64,000 nucleotides of DNA from positions 62,001 through 126,000 of the forward strand of contig NZ_QHKL01000003.1 of the NCBI RefSeq assembly GCF_003947415.1. Reading direction: 5' to 3'. The notes below the pieces were generated by a model. That model was not told the origin of the DNA. It searched no databases and saw only the letters and a program-made list of their open reading frames with translations. Position numbers and translations under genes: made by a program. Below, piece by piece: positions 46,693-55,488 of the stretch (within the stretch, counting starts at the first letter, position 1; each line of letters opens with the position of its first letter). Source of the stretch: Amycolatopsis sp. WAC 01376 (GTDB taxonomy: Bacteria; Actinomycetota; Actinomycetes; Mycobacteriales; Pseudonocardiaceae).

Positions 46693-47595
46693 TCAGGCGA
46701 CGGGGGAGTAGTGCGAAGCGTCGCCTTCGAGGGATTCGCTCGGCACCCCGTCGATGCCCACCGGGACATCACCCGCCACGGTCACCCGGTTCAGGCGGCG
46801 CGGCAGGTCGTCGTAGTTGTCGACGGCGTAGTGCTGGGTGATCCGGTTGTCGAACAGCACGAGCTGGTTCGGCTCCCAGCTCACCCGCACGACGTTCTCG
46901 GGCCGCGTCACGTAGGACTGCAGCAGCCGCAGGATGTCCCGCGACTCGCCCTTGGACAGCCCGACGATCCGCTGCGCGAACCCGCCGATGTACAGCCCGC
47001 GCTCTCCGGTCACCGGATGGACCCGCACCACCGGGTGGACCGTGCGGAACTTCTGCGACACGAACACCTTCCGGCGTTCCTGCTCCGCCTCGTCGAGGGT
47101 CTCCGGCGCCTTCGCGTAGTCGTAGTCGTTGGTGTGCTCGGCGCGCAGCGTGTCCGCGAAGGCTCGGAGCGGCTCCGGCAGGTCCCGGTAGGCCGCTGCC
47201 GAGTTGGCGATCAATGTCTCGCCTCCGTAGGGCGGGACGACCAGGCTTCGCAGTGTGCTGGCCTTCGGCGGGTTGAGCACGAAGGTGACGTCGGTGTGCC
47301 ACTGGTTCGCGCGGCCCTGTTCGCTGTCGACCGGCAGGATCGCGGGCTCGCCGTCGACCGACGGGACGGTCGGATGCGCCTTCGTCAGGTCGCCGAAATG
47401 CTCGGCGAACCGCTGCTGGCCCGCGTCGTCGAGGTCGACGCCCGAGAAGACGAGCGCCTTGTGCTCGTGCAGGGCCTCGGTGACGAACGCGACGGTCGCG
47501 GTGTCGAGATCCTTGGCCGGATCGACGCCGACGATCTGCGCGCCGATCCTGCCGGTGATCTTGCGGACTTCGACCTGGGTGTCGATGGCGGTCAT
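46693..47595 (-). CDS. TauD/TfdA family 2-oxoglutarate dioxygenase
   Basis: A 300-residue Fe(II)/2-oxoglutarate oxygenase. The iron ligands are HTD in NQWHTDVTF and the distal His in RITQHYAVDNYDDLPRR, whose Arg binds 2-oxoglutarate. Such enzymes cleave sulfonates or sulfate esters, releasing sulfite or sulfate. ATG 47595 overlaps the stop of the monooxygenase gene by 4 bp (ATGA). It is the last gene of the organosulfur operon. Substrate not determinable. Confidence 0.9.
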   Translation of the reverse strand: MTAIDTQVEVRKITGRIGAQIVGVDPAKDLDTATVAFVTEALHEHKALVFSGVDLDDAGQQRFAEHFGDLTKAHPTVPSVDGEPAILPVDSEQGRANQWHTDVTFVLNPPKASTLRSLVVPPYGGETLIANSAAAYRDLPEPLRAFADTLRAEHTNDYDYAKAPETLDEAEQERRKVFVSQKFRTVHPVVRVHPVTGERGLYIGGFAQRIVGLSKGESRDILRLLQSYVTRPENVVRVSWEPNQLVLFDNRITQHYAVDNYDDLPRRLNRVTVAGDVPVGIDGVPSESLEGDASHYSPVA

Positions 47596-48914
47596 GCGGC
47601 GTGCTCCTTTACTCGGGTGCGGGTGACGGGGCGGGCGAGGCCGTAGTGGCCGCGCAAGGTCGTGGCGGTGTACTCGGTGCGGAACAACCCGCGCCGCTGG
47701 AGTTCCGGGACGACGAGGTCCACGAAGTCCTCGAGACCACCCGGAAGCGTGGGCGGCATGACGTTGAAGCCGTCCGCGGCGCCTTCGGTGAACCAGTGCT
47801 CCAATTGGTCGGCTACTTGCGTGGCGGTCCCGGCGAAAACGCGGTGACCTCGCCCGCCGGCCAACCGCTCGATGAGCTGGCGGATGGTCAGGTTCTCGCG
47901 CCTCGCCAGACCGGTGACCAGTTCGAACCGGCTTTGCGCGCCTTCGGTGAACGTGCCGACGTCGGGCAGCGGACCGTCGAGCGGGTACGGCGTCAGATCG
48001 TGGTCGAGCATGGTCGACAGCTGCCGCACGCCGTACGCGGGCGTGATGAGGGCGTTGAGTTCGGCCTCGCGTTCCTTCGCCTCGGCCTCCGTGCGGCCCA
48101 GGATCGGGCTGATCCCCGGGAGGATCTTGATCTCCTCCGGCGAGCGCCCGTATTTCGCGAGCCTGCCCTTGACGTCGTCGTAGAAAGCCTTGCCCTCGGC
48201 GAAAGTCTGCTGCGCGGTGAACACCGCCTCGGCGAACCGGGCCGCGTACTCCTTGCCCGTCTCCGACGAACCCGCTTGGACCAGCAAAGGGTGCCCCTGC
48301 ACCGGACGGGGGATGTTCAACGGGCCACGTACCTGGAAATGCGGGCCGTCGTGGTCGATCGGGTGGATGCGGCCGGTGTCGGCATAGACGCCGCTCGCCT
48401 TGTCGATCACGGCCGCGCCGTCGTCCCAGCTGTCCCAGAGCTTCTTGGCGACTTCGACGAATTCGGTGGCGCGTTCGTAGCGCAGCGCGTGCGACGGCCT
48501 GGCGTCGCGGTTGAAGTTGCGGGCCTCGTCCTCGCCTGCCGACGTCACGATGTTCCAGCCCGCGCGTCCGCCGCTCAGATGGTCGAGCGACGCGAACTTC
48601 CGCGCCAGGTGATACGGCTCGTTGTAGGTCGTCGACGCGGTGGCGATCAGCCCGATGTGCTCCGTCGCCCCGGCCAGCGCCGAAAGCAGCGTCAGCGGCT
48701 CGAACAGGGTGTGCGAGTTGTAGCGGACGTTGCCCCACAACGCGACGCCGTCGGCGAGGAACAGCGAATCCAGCTTGCCGCGTTCCGCCGTGCGGGCGAT
48801 GTCGACATAGTGCGTCAGCGTCGCGGCGCGGTGCGGATCCGTGCTCGGATGCCGCCAGGCCGCCTCGTGATGACCGTTCGGCATCACGAACGCGTTGAGG
48901 TGTAAGTGCTTCAT
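47592..48914 (-). CDS. FMN-dependent monooxygenase of the NtaA/SnaA/DszA type
   Basis: A 440-residue luciferase-like oxygenase: MKHLHLNAFVMPNGHHEAAWRHP, LDSLFLADGVALWG and SGGRAGWNIVTSAGEDEARNF are signatures of the NtaA/SnaA/DszA group, which oxidises C-S or C-N bonds with FMNH2 from a separate reductase. No reductase gene is next to it. Both ends overlap neighbours by ATGA, so it is translated with the ABC permease and the dioxygenase. Confidence 0.9.
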   Translation of the reverse strand: MKHLHLNAFVMPNGHHEAAWRHPSTDPHRAATLTHYVDIARTAERGKLDSLFLADGVALWGNVRYNSHTLFEPLTLLSALAGATEHIGLIATASTTYNEPYHLARKFASLDHLSGGRAGWNIVTSAGEDEARNFNRDARPSHALRYERATEFVEVAKKLWDSWDDGAAVIDKASGVYADTGRIHPIDHDGPHFQVRGPLNIPRPVQGHPLLVQAGSSETGKEYAARFAEAVFTAQQTFAEGKAFYDDVKGRLAKYGRSPEEIKILPGISPILGRTEAEAKEREAELNALITPAYGVRQLSTMLDHDLTPYPLDGPLPDVGTFTEGAQSRFELVTGLARRENLTIRQLIERLAGGRGHRVFAGTATQVADQLEHWFTEGAADGFNVMPPTLPGGLEDFVDLVVPELQRRGLFRTEYTATTLRGHYGLARPVTRTRVKEHAA

Positions 48915-49747
48915 GCCTTCTCCTTGACACGCCAGGTGGAGAACCGCCGCTCCAGCGCGACGAAGCCCGCGTTGATGGCCAGGCCGAGCACCGAAACCGT
49001 GATGATCGCGGCGTACATCTGCTGGATCTGGAAGTTGACCTGCGAGTTGTTGATCAGATAGCCGAGGCCCGCCTTGGCGCCGACCATTTCGGCGGCGATC
49101 AGGATGAGGATCGAGTACGCCGCCGCCATCCGGATGCCGGTGAAGATGGTCGGCACCGCCGAGGGCAGGATCACCTTGCGGAACAGGTTCGGGCTCGACA
49201 GCCCGAGCGAACGCGCGGCCTTGACCAGCAAGGGATCCACGGTATTCACGCCGGCGATCGTGTTGAGCAGCACCGGCCAGACGCAGGCGTAGACGATCAG
49301 CGCGATCTTGGACACCTCGCCGATGCCGAGCAGGAGCGTGAACACCGGCAGCAGCGCCAGCGCGGCGGTGTTGCGGGCGAGCTCCAGCAACGGGTTCAGG
49401 AATTCGGCGAGCGGGCGGTACCAGGCGATCAGCAGCCCCAGCGGCACCGAGACCGCCACCGCGAGCACGAATCCGGCGGCGGACCGGCCGAGACTCGCCA
49501 GCAGATGGTCGGCCAGTTGCCCGTTGAGGATCAGCTCCCAGAGCGCGGCGAGGTCTTCCGACAGCGGCGGAAGGAAGGTCCTCGTGCCCTCGTCGAGAAC
49601 GTACTGGGGAGCGAGCTCCCAGACCGCGAGGAAGAGCAGGATCGCCGCGGAACTGCGGAAAGCCTTGCTGAGCCGCTTCTTCTTGCGGGGTTTCACGGCG
49701 GCCTTCGGTCCTGTGTGGACTGTCGGCGCCTCCAGGGTGGCGGTCAT
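48911..49747 (-). CDS. ABC transporter permease (sulfonate/nitrate type)
   Basis: A 278-residue permease with about six helices and the EAA-like loop VKAARSLGLSSPNLFRKVILP, as in SsuC/TauC. ATG 49747 overlaps the ATPase stop (TGATG). The N-terminus carries a basic stretch (KPRKKKRLSKAFR) before the first helix. It pairs with the ATPase and the binding lipoprotein next to it. Confidence 0.92.
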   Translation of the reverse strand: MTATLEAPTVHTGPKAAVKPRKKKRLSKAFRSSAAILLFLAVWELAPQYVLDEGTRTFLPPLSEDLAALWELILNGQLADHLLASLGRSAAGFVLAVAVSVPLGLLIAWYRPLAEFLNPLLELARNTAALALLPVFTLLLGIGEVSKIALIVYACVWPVLLNTIAGVNTVDPLLVKAARSLGLSSPNLFRKVILPSAVPTIFTGIRMAAAYSILILIAAEMVGAKAGLGYLINNSQVNFQIQQMYAAIITVSVLGLAINAGFVALERRFSTWRVKEKA

Positions 49748-50508
49748 CAGGCGGCCCTCCGGATCTCGTCGTGCAGGAGTTCCCACAGGCGGTGGCGATG
49801 GGCCACGAACGCGGGCGCCGAGCGCAGGTCGTCGTTCGAGCGGTCGCCGAGGTCGATGTCGACGACGTCCTTGAGCCTGCCCGGCCGCGACGTGAGCACC
49901 GCGACCTTCTGTCCCAAGTAGACGGCCTCTTCGATGCTGTGGGTGATGAAGACGATGGTCTTGCCGGTGCGCTGCCAGATCCGCCGCAGTTCCTCCTGCA
50001 ACAGTTCACGAGTCTGGGAGTCCAGCGCGGCATACGGCTCGTCCATCAGCAGCACGTCCGGGTCGTAGGCGAGGCTTCTCGCGATCGCGACGCGTTGTTT
50101 CATACCACCGGAAAGCTGGTGGGGGAGATGCTCCTCGAAACCGGAAAGCCCGACCAGGTCGAGGAATTCCCGTGCCCTTTCGGCGCGTTGCCGTTTGTTC
50201 AGCGTGCCGCCTTCGAGGCCGAACTCGACGTTGGCGCGCGCGGTGCGCCAGGGGAACAGCGCGTACTGCTGGAACACGACCCCGCGATCCAGACCCGGGC
50301 CGGTGACGGGTTTCCCGTCGATCAGGACCTCACCGGAGGTGGGTTTCGCGAGCCCGCCGAGCAGGTCGAGCAACGTGGACTTCCCGGAGCCGCTCGGCCC
50401 GACGAGGGAGAGGAACGTGCCGTCCTCGATGTCGAGGGAGACGTCGTCCAGCGCGGTCAGCGTGTCGAAGGTCTTGGTGACCGAGCGGAGGCTGATCTTG
50501 GCGGTCAT
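49747..50508 (-). CDS. ABC transporter ATP-binding protein (sulfonate/nitrate type)
   Basis: A 253-residue ATPase with Walker A GPSGSGKST, Q-loop FQQYALFPW, signature LSGGMKQR, Walker B VLLMDEPYAALD and switch His in ITHSIEEA. This is the SsuB/TauB group. ATG 50508 overlaps the stop of the binding-protein gene by 4 bp. Confidence 0.95.
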   Translation of the reverse strand: MTAKISLRSVTKTFDTLTALDDVSLDIEDGTFLSLVGPSGSGKSTLLDLLGGLAKPTSGEVLIDGKPVTGPGLDRGVVFQQYALFPWRTARANVEFGLEGGTLNKRQRAERAREFLDLVGLSGFEEHLPHQLSGGMKQRVAIARSLAYDPDVLLMDEPYAALDSQTRELLQEELRRIWQRTGKTIVFITHSIEEAVYLGQKVAVLTSRPGRLKDVVDIDLGDRSNDDLRSAPAFVAHRHRLWELLHDEIRRAA

Positions 50509-51524
50509 GCGCCACCGCCTTCGCGGTACGGGTTGAATTCGTTGGTGTAAAGCTTTTTGAGGTCGACCTGGTCGTTCTTGATGAACCCGGACTGCTTGAG
50601 CCAATCGGTCCAGAGCGTGTAGTCGTGGTCGGAGATCAGCCCGCCCTTGGTGACGCCGGTGCTCTTCCAGTACTTGAGCGTTTCGGTGTTCTCGTTGCGG
50701 CCGCGGTTCTGGATGATCTTGGTGAACCGGGCGATGACCTCGTCGCGTGGCGTGGTGCGAGCCCATTCGATCGCCTTGGCCACGCCGGTGACGAAGGTTT
50801 TCGTGGTCTCCGGGTACCTCTTGATGAAGTCGGTCCGCAGCACGTACGGCCCGCCGTTGTAGGGACCGAACGCCTCGACGTCCTTCACGATGGGCCGCAC
50901 GCCGCCTCCGGCGAGGGCGCGGTCCTGGAGGACGCCGTTGAGCGCGGCGACGTCGATCTGGCCGTTGCGCAGGGCTTGTTCGGTGTTGATCGGCGGCAGG
51001 ACGACGAGCTGCACCTGGTCGATCTCGGCGTCGGAGAGGCCGCTGCGCTTGAGCCAGGTGTCGAGGGCGGCCTCCAGGTTCGCGCCGACGGTGTTGACGC
51101 CGACCTTCTTGCCGATGAGGTCGCGCGGGGTGCGGATCGGGCTGTCTTCCTTGACGTAGAAGCCCAAGAAGGTCTTCTCGTCGGAGCCGTAGTAGTTGAC
51201 GACCGCCTTGATCGGGGCGCCGGCGTCGACGAGTTTCGCGACCGCGCCGGTGAAAGCGCCGCCGAAATCGGTCTGGTCGGTCGCGGCGGACTGGATGTCC
51301 TGCGGTCCGCTGATCGTGTTGCCGACCCATTTGAGCTTGACCGGGCCGAAGTACCCGAGGTCCTCGGCGAGTTCGGGGAACGTGACGTTGTTCGCCGACC
51401 CCTGGTAGCGCAGTTCGAGCTTCTCCGGCTGTCCGGCCACGCCTGCCGGGGTCGCTGAGGCGCCGCAGCCCGACAGCGCCAATCCGGCGAGGAGCGCGGC
51501 GAGCAAGGGCACTGGTTTCTTCAC
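50505..51524 (-). CDS. ABC substrate-binding lipoprotein (aliphatic sulfonate type)
   Basis: A 339-residue lipoprotein (MKKPVPLLAALLAGLALSGC lipobox) of the SsuA/TauA fold, with LELRYQGSANNVTFPELAEDLGYF at the start of the mature part and DFGGAFTGAVAKLVDAGAPI later. It is first in the five-gene operon and delivers the substrate to the permease. A 90-bp gap separates it from the upstream ROK gene on the same strand. Confidence 0.9.
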   Translation of the reverse strand: MKKPVPLLAALLAGLALSGCGASATPAGVAGQPEKLELRYQGSANNVTFPELAEDLGYFGPVKLKWVGNTISGPQDIQSAATDQTDFGGAFTGAVAKLVDAGAPIKAVVNYYGSDEKTFLGFYVKEDSPIRTPRDLIGKKVGVNTVGANLEAALDTWLKRSGLSDAEIDQVQLVVLPPINTEQALRNGQIDVAALNGVLQDRALAGGGVRPIVKDVEAFGPYNGGPYVLRTDFIKRYPETTKTFVTGVAKAIEWARTTPRDEVIARFTKIIQNRGRNENTETLKYWKSTGVTKGGLISDHDYTLWTDWLKQSGFIKNDQVDLKKLYTNEFNPYREGGGA

Positions 51525-51614
51525 GGTGGGCTCTTTCGTTCGGGTTCGCGTCGATGGAGAAGATTCTTCGCAGGCCCGGCGGAGAGCGTCAATTTTGCGA
51601 TTTAGTGAAGTAAC

Positions 51615-52781
51615 TCAAGAGGCGTTGGCGAGCCTTGTGAAGAGCGGATCTTCGTACAGGGCGTTCAGCATGACCGCCGCGCCCGCTGTCGCCAGCTCGT
51701 TTCCCGGAAAGCTCGACGCCACAACGTTTTTCGCCGCGTCCTGGCAGATCCAGGAGCGCTGCGCGACCTCGTCCCGGATCGTGGAAAGGCAACCTTCGAC
51801 GTCGCGTACACTCTGGTCGAGCATGATGAGGATTTCCGGATTGAGGACGTCGAAGAGCAATGCGGCGGCCTGTCCGATAATTCGCGCGCGCTCGTGGAAC
51901 AGTGCTATTGCGCTTTCGTTTCCCGATGCCGCCGAATGGAGTACATCGGCGAAAATCGGTTCTTCGACAAGCCCCGCTTCGCAAGCCTTGCGGGCGACCG
52001 TGCGCTCGGACACCGTGGCTTCGAGACAGCCGGTTCGCCCGCAGCGGCAAGGTTCCTCGCTGTCGTCGACCCGCAGATGCGCCACCGCGCCCGCCGCCGA
52101 CCGCGGTCCATGATGGACGGTGTCACCGGTGGCGAAGGCGGCGTCGACCACGTTGCCGGTGAACAACTGCACCACACTGCTGCGCGCTCTCGGCTGCCCC
52201 AGCAGGCGTTCGGCGTGGATGAGCGCCCGCGAATGCCCGTCGACGCGGACGTCGAGACCGGTGACCTCGGTGAGCAGAGCGCGCAACGGGACCCCGCGCC
52301 AGCCGAGCAGACCGTGCTCCACCACCGTCCCCGACGCCTCGTCGACCCACCCGCCGGTCGCCACCCCCAGCCCGAGCGGCGTCCGCTCCGGCGCGTGTCC
52401 GATGAGGAGGTCGTCGAGCAGCTCCGCGATCTGCGCGGCCTGCACCGCCGGCTCAGCGCCGTGATGCGGTGCCTCGTGCTGTGCCAGCACTTTCCCGCGC
52501 AAGTCGAGCAGCCCGACCGTCAGATGGTCGACCGCGACATGCGCCCCGCACACCACGAACCGTTCCGTGTCGAGATCCACCGGCACATGCGGCCTGCCGA
52601 CCGCGCCTGCCACCTCGGGCAGTTCGGTGAGGAACCCGCGGCGCAGCAGCTCGGCAACGTGCCCCGTGACGGCGGCGGCACTCAACCCGGTGCGGCGCGC
52701 GATGGTGCTGCGCGCTATCGCCCCTTCGTCCAGCACCGCGCGGAGCACCGCACTGGCACTGGCGCTCCGCCTGCCCGTCAC
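51615..52781 (-). CDS. ROK family transcriptional regulator
   Basis: A 388-residue ROK repressor. The N-terminal winged helix is AIARSTIARRTGLSAAAVTGHVAELLRRGF. The sugar-kinase-like domain carries the zinc motif CRCGRTGCLEA. It begins at GTG 52781 and is upstream of the organosulfur operon on the same strand, so it may control it, although ROK proteins usually sense sugars. Confidence 0.85.
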   Translation of the reverse strand: MTGRRSASASAVLRAVLDEGAIARSTIARRTGLSAAAVTGHVAELLRRGFLTELPEVAGAVGRPHVPVDLDTERFVVCGAHVAVDHLTVGLLDLRGKVLAQHEAPHHGAEPAVQAAQIAELLDDLLIGHAPERTPLGLGVATGGWVDEASGTVVEHGLLGWRGVPLRALLTEVTGLDVRVDGHSRALIHAERLLGQPRARSSVVQLFTGNVVDAAFATGDTVHHGPRSAAGAVAHLRVDDSEEPCRCGRTGCLEATVSERTVARKACEAGLVEEPIFADVLHSAASGNESAIALFHERARIIGQAAALLFDVLNPEILIMLDQSVRDVEGCLSTIRDEVAQRSWICQDAAKNVVASSFPGNELATAGAAVMLNALYEDPLFTRLANAS

Positions 52782-52841
52782 GGTGCCGATGTTCGCAAGC
52801 GGGTGCGGGTGGGCCTAGGGCTCTCACGATCCGGGAGCTGG

Positions 52842-53291
52842 TCAGGCGGTCAGCGGGCGGATGAACCGGGCGCTCTGCTCGCAGCGATCCTCGTAGCCAC
52901 GCGCGCGGTAGAAGGCGTGCGCGGCGGTTCGGTGGCGGGAACTGGTGACCTCCATGGTGTCGCAGCCCAAGCGCAGCGCCTCCGCCTCGGCCGCCGCGAC
53001 CAGCTCGCGTCCGACGCCCGAGCCGCGCCGGGTCTCGTCCACCACCAAGGCCACGATCCGCCCGCCGGAACCCGGCCGCTCGAGAAGCGGGATCGCGACC
53101 ACCGCGACGACACCGACCACCTTGCCGTCCGCCTCGGCGACGAAGGCGGCGCCCTCGGGATGGCGGGCCCACCGTTCGAGCCGGCCGCGCACGTCGGTTT
53201 CGTCGTTGTCCGGGTAACCCAGTTCGGCGAGCAGCGTGGTCACGGCGGGGGCGTCGGTCCCGAGGGCGTGGCGAATCTCCATGATCCTCAT
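52842..53291 (-). CDS. GNAT family N-acetyltransferase
   Basis: A 149-residue acetyltransferase; acetyl-CoA motif RRGSGVGRELVAAAE (about 94-108) and C-terminal SSRHRTAAHAFYRARGYE are typical. ATG 53291 has no ribosome binding site and may be leaderless; ATG 53282 (MEIRHALG) is an equally likely start. Acceptor unknown. It is the last chromosomal gene before the integrative element. Confidence 0.85.
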   Translation of the reverse strand: MRIMEIRHALGTDAPAVTTLLAELGYPDNDETDVRGRLERWARHPEGAAFVAEADGKVVGVVAVVAIPLLERPGSGGRIVALVVDETRRGSGVGRELVAAAEAEALRLGCDTMEVTSSRHRTAAHAFYRARGYEDRCEQSARFIRPLTA

Positions 53292-53336
53292 TAAAGCGGA
53301 GGGTCACGGCGGGGGCGGCCGGTGACTTGGAGTGAG

Positions 53337-53383
53337 AGGTGTGTGGGAATAGGGACGTTGAGTGTCCCTATTCCCACACACCT
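53337..53383. terminator. 20-bp palindrome next to the element's left end
   Basis: Perfect 20-bp arms AGGTGTGTGGGAATAGGGAC (53337-53356) and complement (53364-53383) around GTTGAGT. It lies upstream of the GNAT gene and 114 bp left of the att repeat. Confidence 0.65.
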
Positions 53384-53497
53384 GCTGCGATCGGGCCGGT
53401 CACGCGGCGCGCAGACCTCCAAGCGGAGGGTCGCACCGGCTTTCGTTCCGGGCCCGAAGGCCCGTCAGAAAAGTGAAACCGCAGGTCGAAGACCGTT

Positions 53498-53546
53498 GGT
53501 CGGGATGACAGGATTTGAACCTGCGACCCTCCGCTCCCAAAGCGGA
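53498..53546 (-). repeat. attL, 49-bp copy of the tRNA-Pro 3' part
   Basis: It is identical to 60504-60552 and includes the T arm, variable region and anticodon arm up to the 5' side of the anticodon stem. Beyond 53546 the match stops, so no tRNA can be made from this copy. Confidence 0.9.
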
Positions 53547-53679
53547 AGCGGCTGTGCGCCGTACTAACCAGTATATCGGCTGGTCGGTGCTGAGCGAAAG
53601 TTCGCAAAGCGGAGGGTCCAAGAATGATCTCGGTTTTACGCGTGCCAATCACTCAGAGTGACAGTATCTTGAAGCGGGC

Positions 53680-53841
53680 CTACTGAGGCGATTCAGGCTC
53701 GATCCCAGAGCCATCACACCGCGGGCAAAGCTCGCGTCGGGTTACCGGGCCCGTACTGGGGCTACGTCGAGTAACCCACATCTTCTTCTGGCCGTGGCAG
53801 AGGGTGCAGACGGGGCGTTCCTGGTCCGGTGCATCGTTCAT
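53680..53841 (-). CDS. Small zinc-ribbon protein (DnaJ-finger-like)
   Basis: A 53-residue protein from ATG 53841. It has CTLCHGQKK and, 27 residues later, CPRCDGSG, two CxxCxG pairs like the DnaJ zinc fingers, so a single four-Cys zinc site is likely. GGGAGTAGGGG lies upstream. It is the gene nearest attL. Function unknown; such fingers often accompany transcription or plasmid functions in small elements. Confidence 0.6.
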   Translation of the reverse strand: MNDAPDQERPVCTLCHGQKKMWVTRRSPSTGPVTRRELCPRCDGSGIEPESPQ

Positions 53842-54161
53842 CCCCGGCCCCTACTCCCGGGCGATGTGCACCCGGTGCGTGTGCGCCCGGGTCGGCACAC
53901 GTACCGGTGTTGCGGAAAGCGCTTCCAAACCGGGCGCATGGTCTGTCCGGAGTGAACAGTCCATATTGCACGGTTTGGGTTTCAGTCGCCGCCTTTTGTC
54001 AGCAAATAACCTTAGATGTTAGAGGTTTGTCCGCCGCGTGGGTTCCGATTCCCAGTCTGCCGCCCTTTCGGGGGACGGTCGTAGCCCCCGGGGCGGAACG
54101 CGAGGCCCGGCACGCCGACGATCGCACCGGGCCCCCGGTCCCCATCCGGACCAGGCATCAA
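53842..54161. other. Gap between the zinc-ribbon gene and the terminator
   Basis: About 320 bp with no convincing gene. It contains GGAAAGCGCTTCC near 53918, a palindrome-like site, and an AT-rich patch around 54000. It may hold the promoter of the zinc-ribbon gene. Confidence 0.3.
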
Positions 54162-54197
54162 CGAAAGGCCCAGGCGTCGAGACGCCTGGGCCTTTCG
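54162..54197 (-). terminator. Rho-independent terminator of the small-gene string
   Basis: Perfect 16-bp stem CGAAAGGCCCAGGCGT and complement around a 4-base loop, just after the minus-strand stop at 54211. Confidence 0.75.
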
Positions 54198-54210
54198 TTC
54201 CATCCGTCGT

Positions 54211-54453
54211 CTACGACCTGGTCAGTTCGCGCCGACCGGCGTCCGTGAGCATGTAGTACGGCCGCCAGTCGGGTGTGGACTTGTCGAACTCATGGGCGAC
54301 CCAACCGAGGTTACGCATCTCCGCCAGCATCTCCGCCAGTCGCCGATGACTGACGGCCGCTGCACGCCGGAGATCCTGGGCGTAGAAGCGGGCTTCGGCG
54401 CCTCCCGCGAGGAACACGTCCGCTAGCCGGCTCTTGTCTCGGGCTGACCGCAT
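54211..54453 (-). CDS. Small winged-helix DNA-binding protein
   Basis: An 80-residue protein: SRLADVFLAGGAEARFYAQDLRRAAAVSHRRLAEMLAEM is a helix-turn-helix, and WRPYYMLTDAGRRELTRS the wing and final helix of PadR/MarR-like proteins. It is last in the minus-strand string of small genes and ends at a strong terminator. It may regulate the element (excisionase or repressor). Confidence 0.65.
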   Translation of the reverse strand: MRSARDKSRLADVFLAGGAEARFYAQDLRRAAAVSHRRLAEMLAEMRNLGWVAHEFDKSTPDWRPYYMLTDAGRRELTRS

Positions 54454-54462
54454 GGTCCGATT

Positions 54463-54657
54463 CTAGTCGCCCTCGTCCACTTCCGGCGGGCGTGGAAGCC
54501 ACGCGAACCGCCAGGACGGGTAGCCGGCACCGGGGTAAGTCGGCCCAGCCGGTTGCCCTGGTGGTCGACTTCCCGCGCTTCCGGGGACCCTGTTTCCGAC
54601 CTGGCCACCGACAAGGCAGCTTCGGGTGTCGCGTCGCCGTCGTCGTTTCTTGGGCAC
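54463..54657 (-). CDS. Small basic/Pro-Gly-rich protein
   Basis: A 64-residue frame from GTG 54657 with GAGGG upstream. It starts MPKKRRRRRDTRS and is Gly/Pro-rich afterwards. Its start is 2 bp from the stop of the previous small gene and its stop lies 9 bp before the winged-helix gene. The tight packing supports translation; no family recognised. Confidence 0.45.
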   Translation of the reverse strand: MPKKRRRRRDTRSCLVGGQVGNRVPGSAGSRPPGQPAGPTYPGAGYPSWRFAWLPRPPEVDEGD

Positions 54658-54659
54658 GG

Positions 54660-54797
54660 CTAATCCCTCGACGGGGGGTCCGGCGGCTTGGGGACGTTGG
54701 GCGGACCGGAGTTTTTGTCTGTAGGCCTTGTGGGTGTGTCCTTGCCTGGCCCCGGATTCGTGGGGCTGGTCCCCGCCGGGTTGCGTTCGCGTGCCAT
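54660..54797 (-). CDS. 45-residue Pro-rich protein
   Basis: From ATG 54797: MARERNPAGTSPTNPGPGKD, then more Thr/Pro/Gly and a final PPSRD. It is probably unstructured. It sits 4 bp after the next upstream small gene and 2 bp before the one downstream, as in a polycistronic string. Too short for a family call. Confidence 0.4.
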   Translation of the reverse strand: MARERNPAGTSPTNPGPGKDTPTRPTDKNSGPPNVPKPPDPPSRD

Positions 54798-54801
54798 CGC
54801 G

Positions 54802-54909
54802 CTATTCCTCGTCCTCGTCGTCGGATTTCTTCTTGGCGGGGGCGGGCGGGGGTGGTTCCGGCGACTCGTCGGGCAAGTAATCGTCGGCGTTCATCCAAAT
54901 CGGTGGCAT
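54802..54909 (-). CDS. 35-residue Pro-rich acidic-tailed peptide
   Basis: From ATG 54909: MPPIWMNADDYLPDESPEPP, then Pro/Ala, KKK and a run of acidic residues to the end. First of three closely packed tiny genes; 4 bp separates it from the next. No clear ribosome binding site except AAAGG about 12 bp away. Confidence 0.35.
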   Translation of the reverse strand: MPPIWMNADDYLPDESPEPPPPAPAKKKSDDEDEE

Positions 54910-55009
54910 GGCTCGGCCTGCCTTTCTTCTTGTGGGTGAAGGTCGGGGCCGATCGCGGCGAGCAGCCCGGCCCCGGCTCCATCAGCGGGCGCGTTTCGGT
55001 CGCCGATGG

Positions 55010-55186
55010 TCAGTGCCGGGGCGGGATGGGGCCCGCCCCCGGCGCCCGTCGCGGGCGCATTCCCCCAGACGCGACGGGAGAAGCCGGGAGCAAGCCACCA
55101 CTCGCCGCTCCCGGTTGCCCGTCGTCCCGTTGCACCAGGACGACGGGGGTTTGGAGCCTGGCCAACGCATCAGGGGAGACCGCCAC
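55010..55186 (-). CDS. Possible small gene, low support
   Basis: A 58-residue frame from GTG 55186 reading MAVSPDALARLQTPVVLVQR, then Gly/Ala/Pro-rich sequence. The first third looks protein-like, but no ribosome binding site is seen and the rest is low-complexity. Other frames in 54910-55242 are less convincing. Confidence 0.25.
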   Translation of the reverse strand: MAVSPDALARLQTPVVLVQRDDGQPGAASGGLLPASPVASGGMRPRRAPGAGPIPPRH

Positions 55187-55242
55187 GCCGACCAGGCAGC
55201 CCGACGCCGCACGGTGAGAGAGGGGGTGCGGCGCCGGGCGGA

Positions 55243-55488
55243 CTATGTCGGCGGGTCTGCTCTCGCTTCGATGCCGAACAGGTCCGCGGGTAGTTCCTCG
55301 CCGTCCAGCTCGCTAGCGCGTCGAGCAAGAGCGGAACCGATCATGAGGAGATCCCGGCCGAGCTTCCGGAGTCCGGCCGCGTAGTGCTCGTCCGAGGGCT
55401 GCAAGGTCAGCAGGTCTAGCGTGACCTTGCCAATGTCGGCATTGACTCGCGCGATAGTCGCGAGAAGGTCGCGATCACGCTTGTCCAC
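55243..55488 (-). CDS. Small helical hypothetical protein
   Basis: An 81-residue protein from GTG 55488: MDKRDRDLLATIARVNADIG, then KLGRDLLMIGSALARRASEL. It is probably all-helical and perhaps dimeric. It overlaps the upstream gene's end by 14 bp. Proteins of this kind are frequent in actinobacterial integrative elements, but no role is known. Confidence 0.65.
   Translation of the reverse strand: MDKRDRDLLATIARVNADIGKVTLDLLTLQPSDEHYAAGLRKLGRDLLMIGSALARRASELDGEELPADLFGIEARADPPT

Noticed and set aside
53498..53580. Second tRNA-Pro gene
   Set aside because: Only the 3' part matches; the D arm and 5' acceptor strand are missing, so it is the att copy.
54025..54080. tRNA-like 3' end (GGGTTCCGATTCCCA)
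   Set aside because: No cloverleaf could be built around it.
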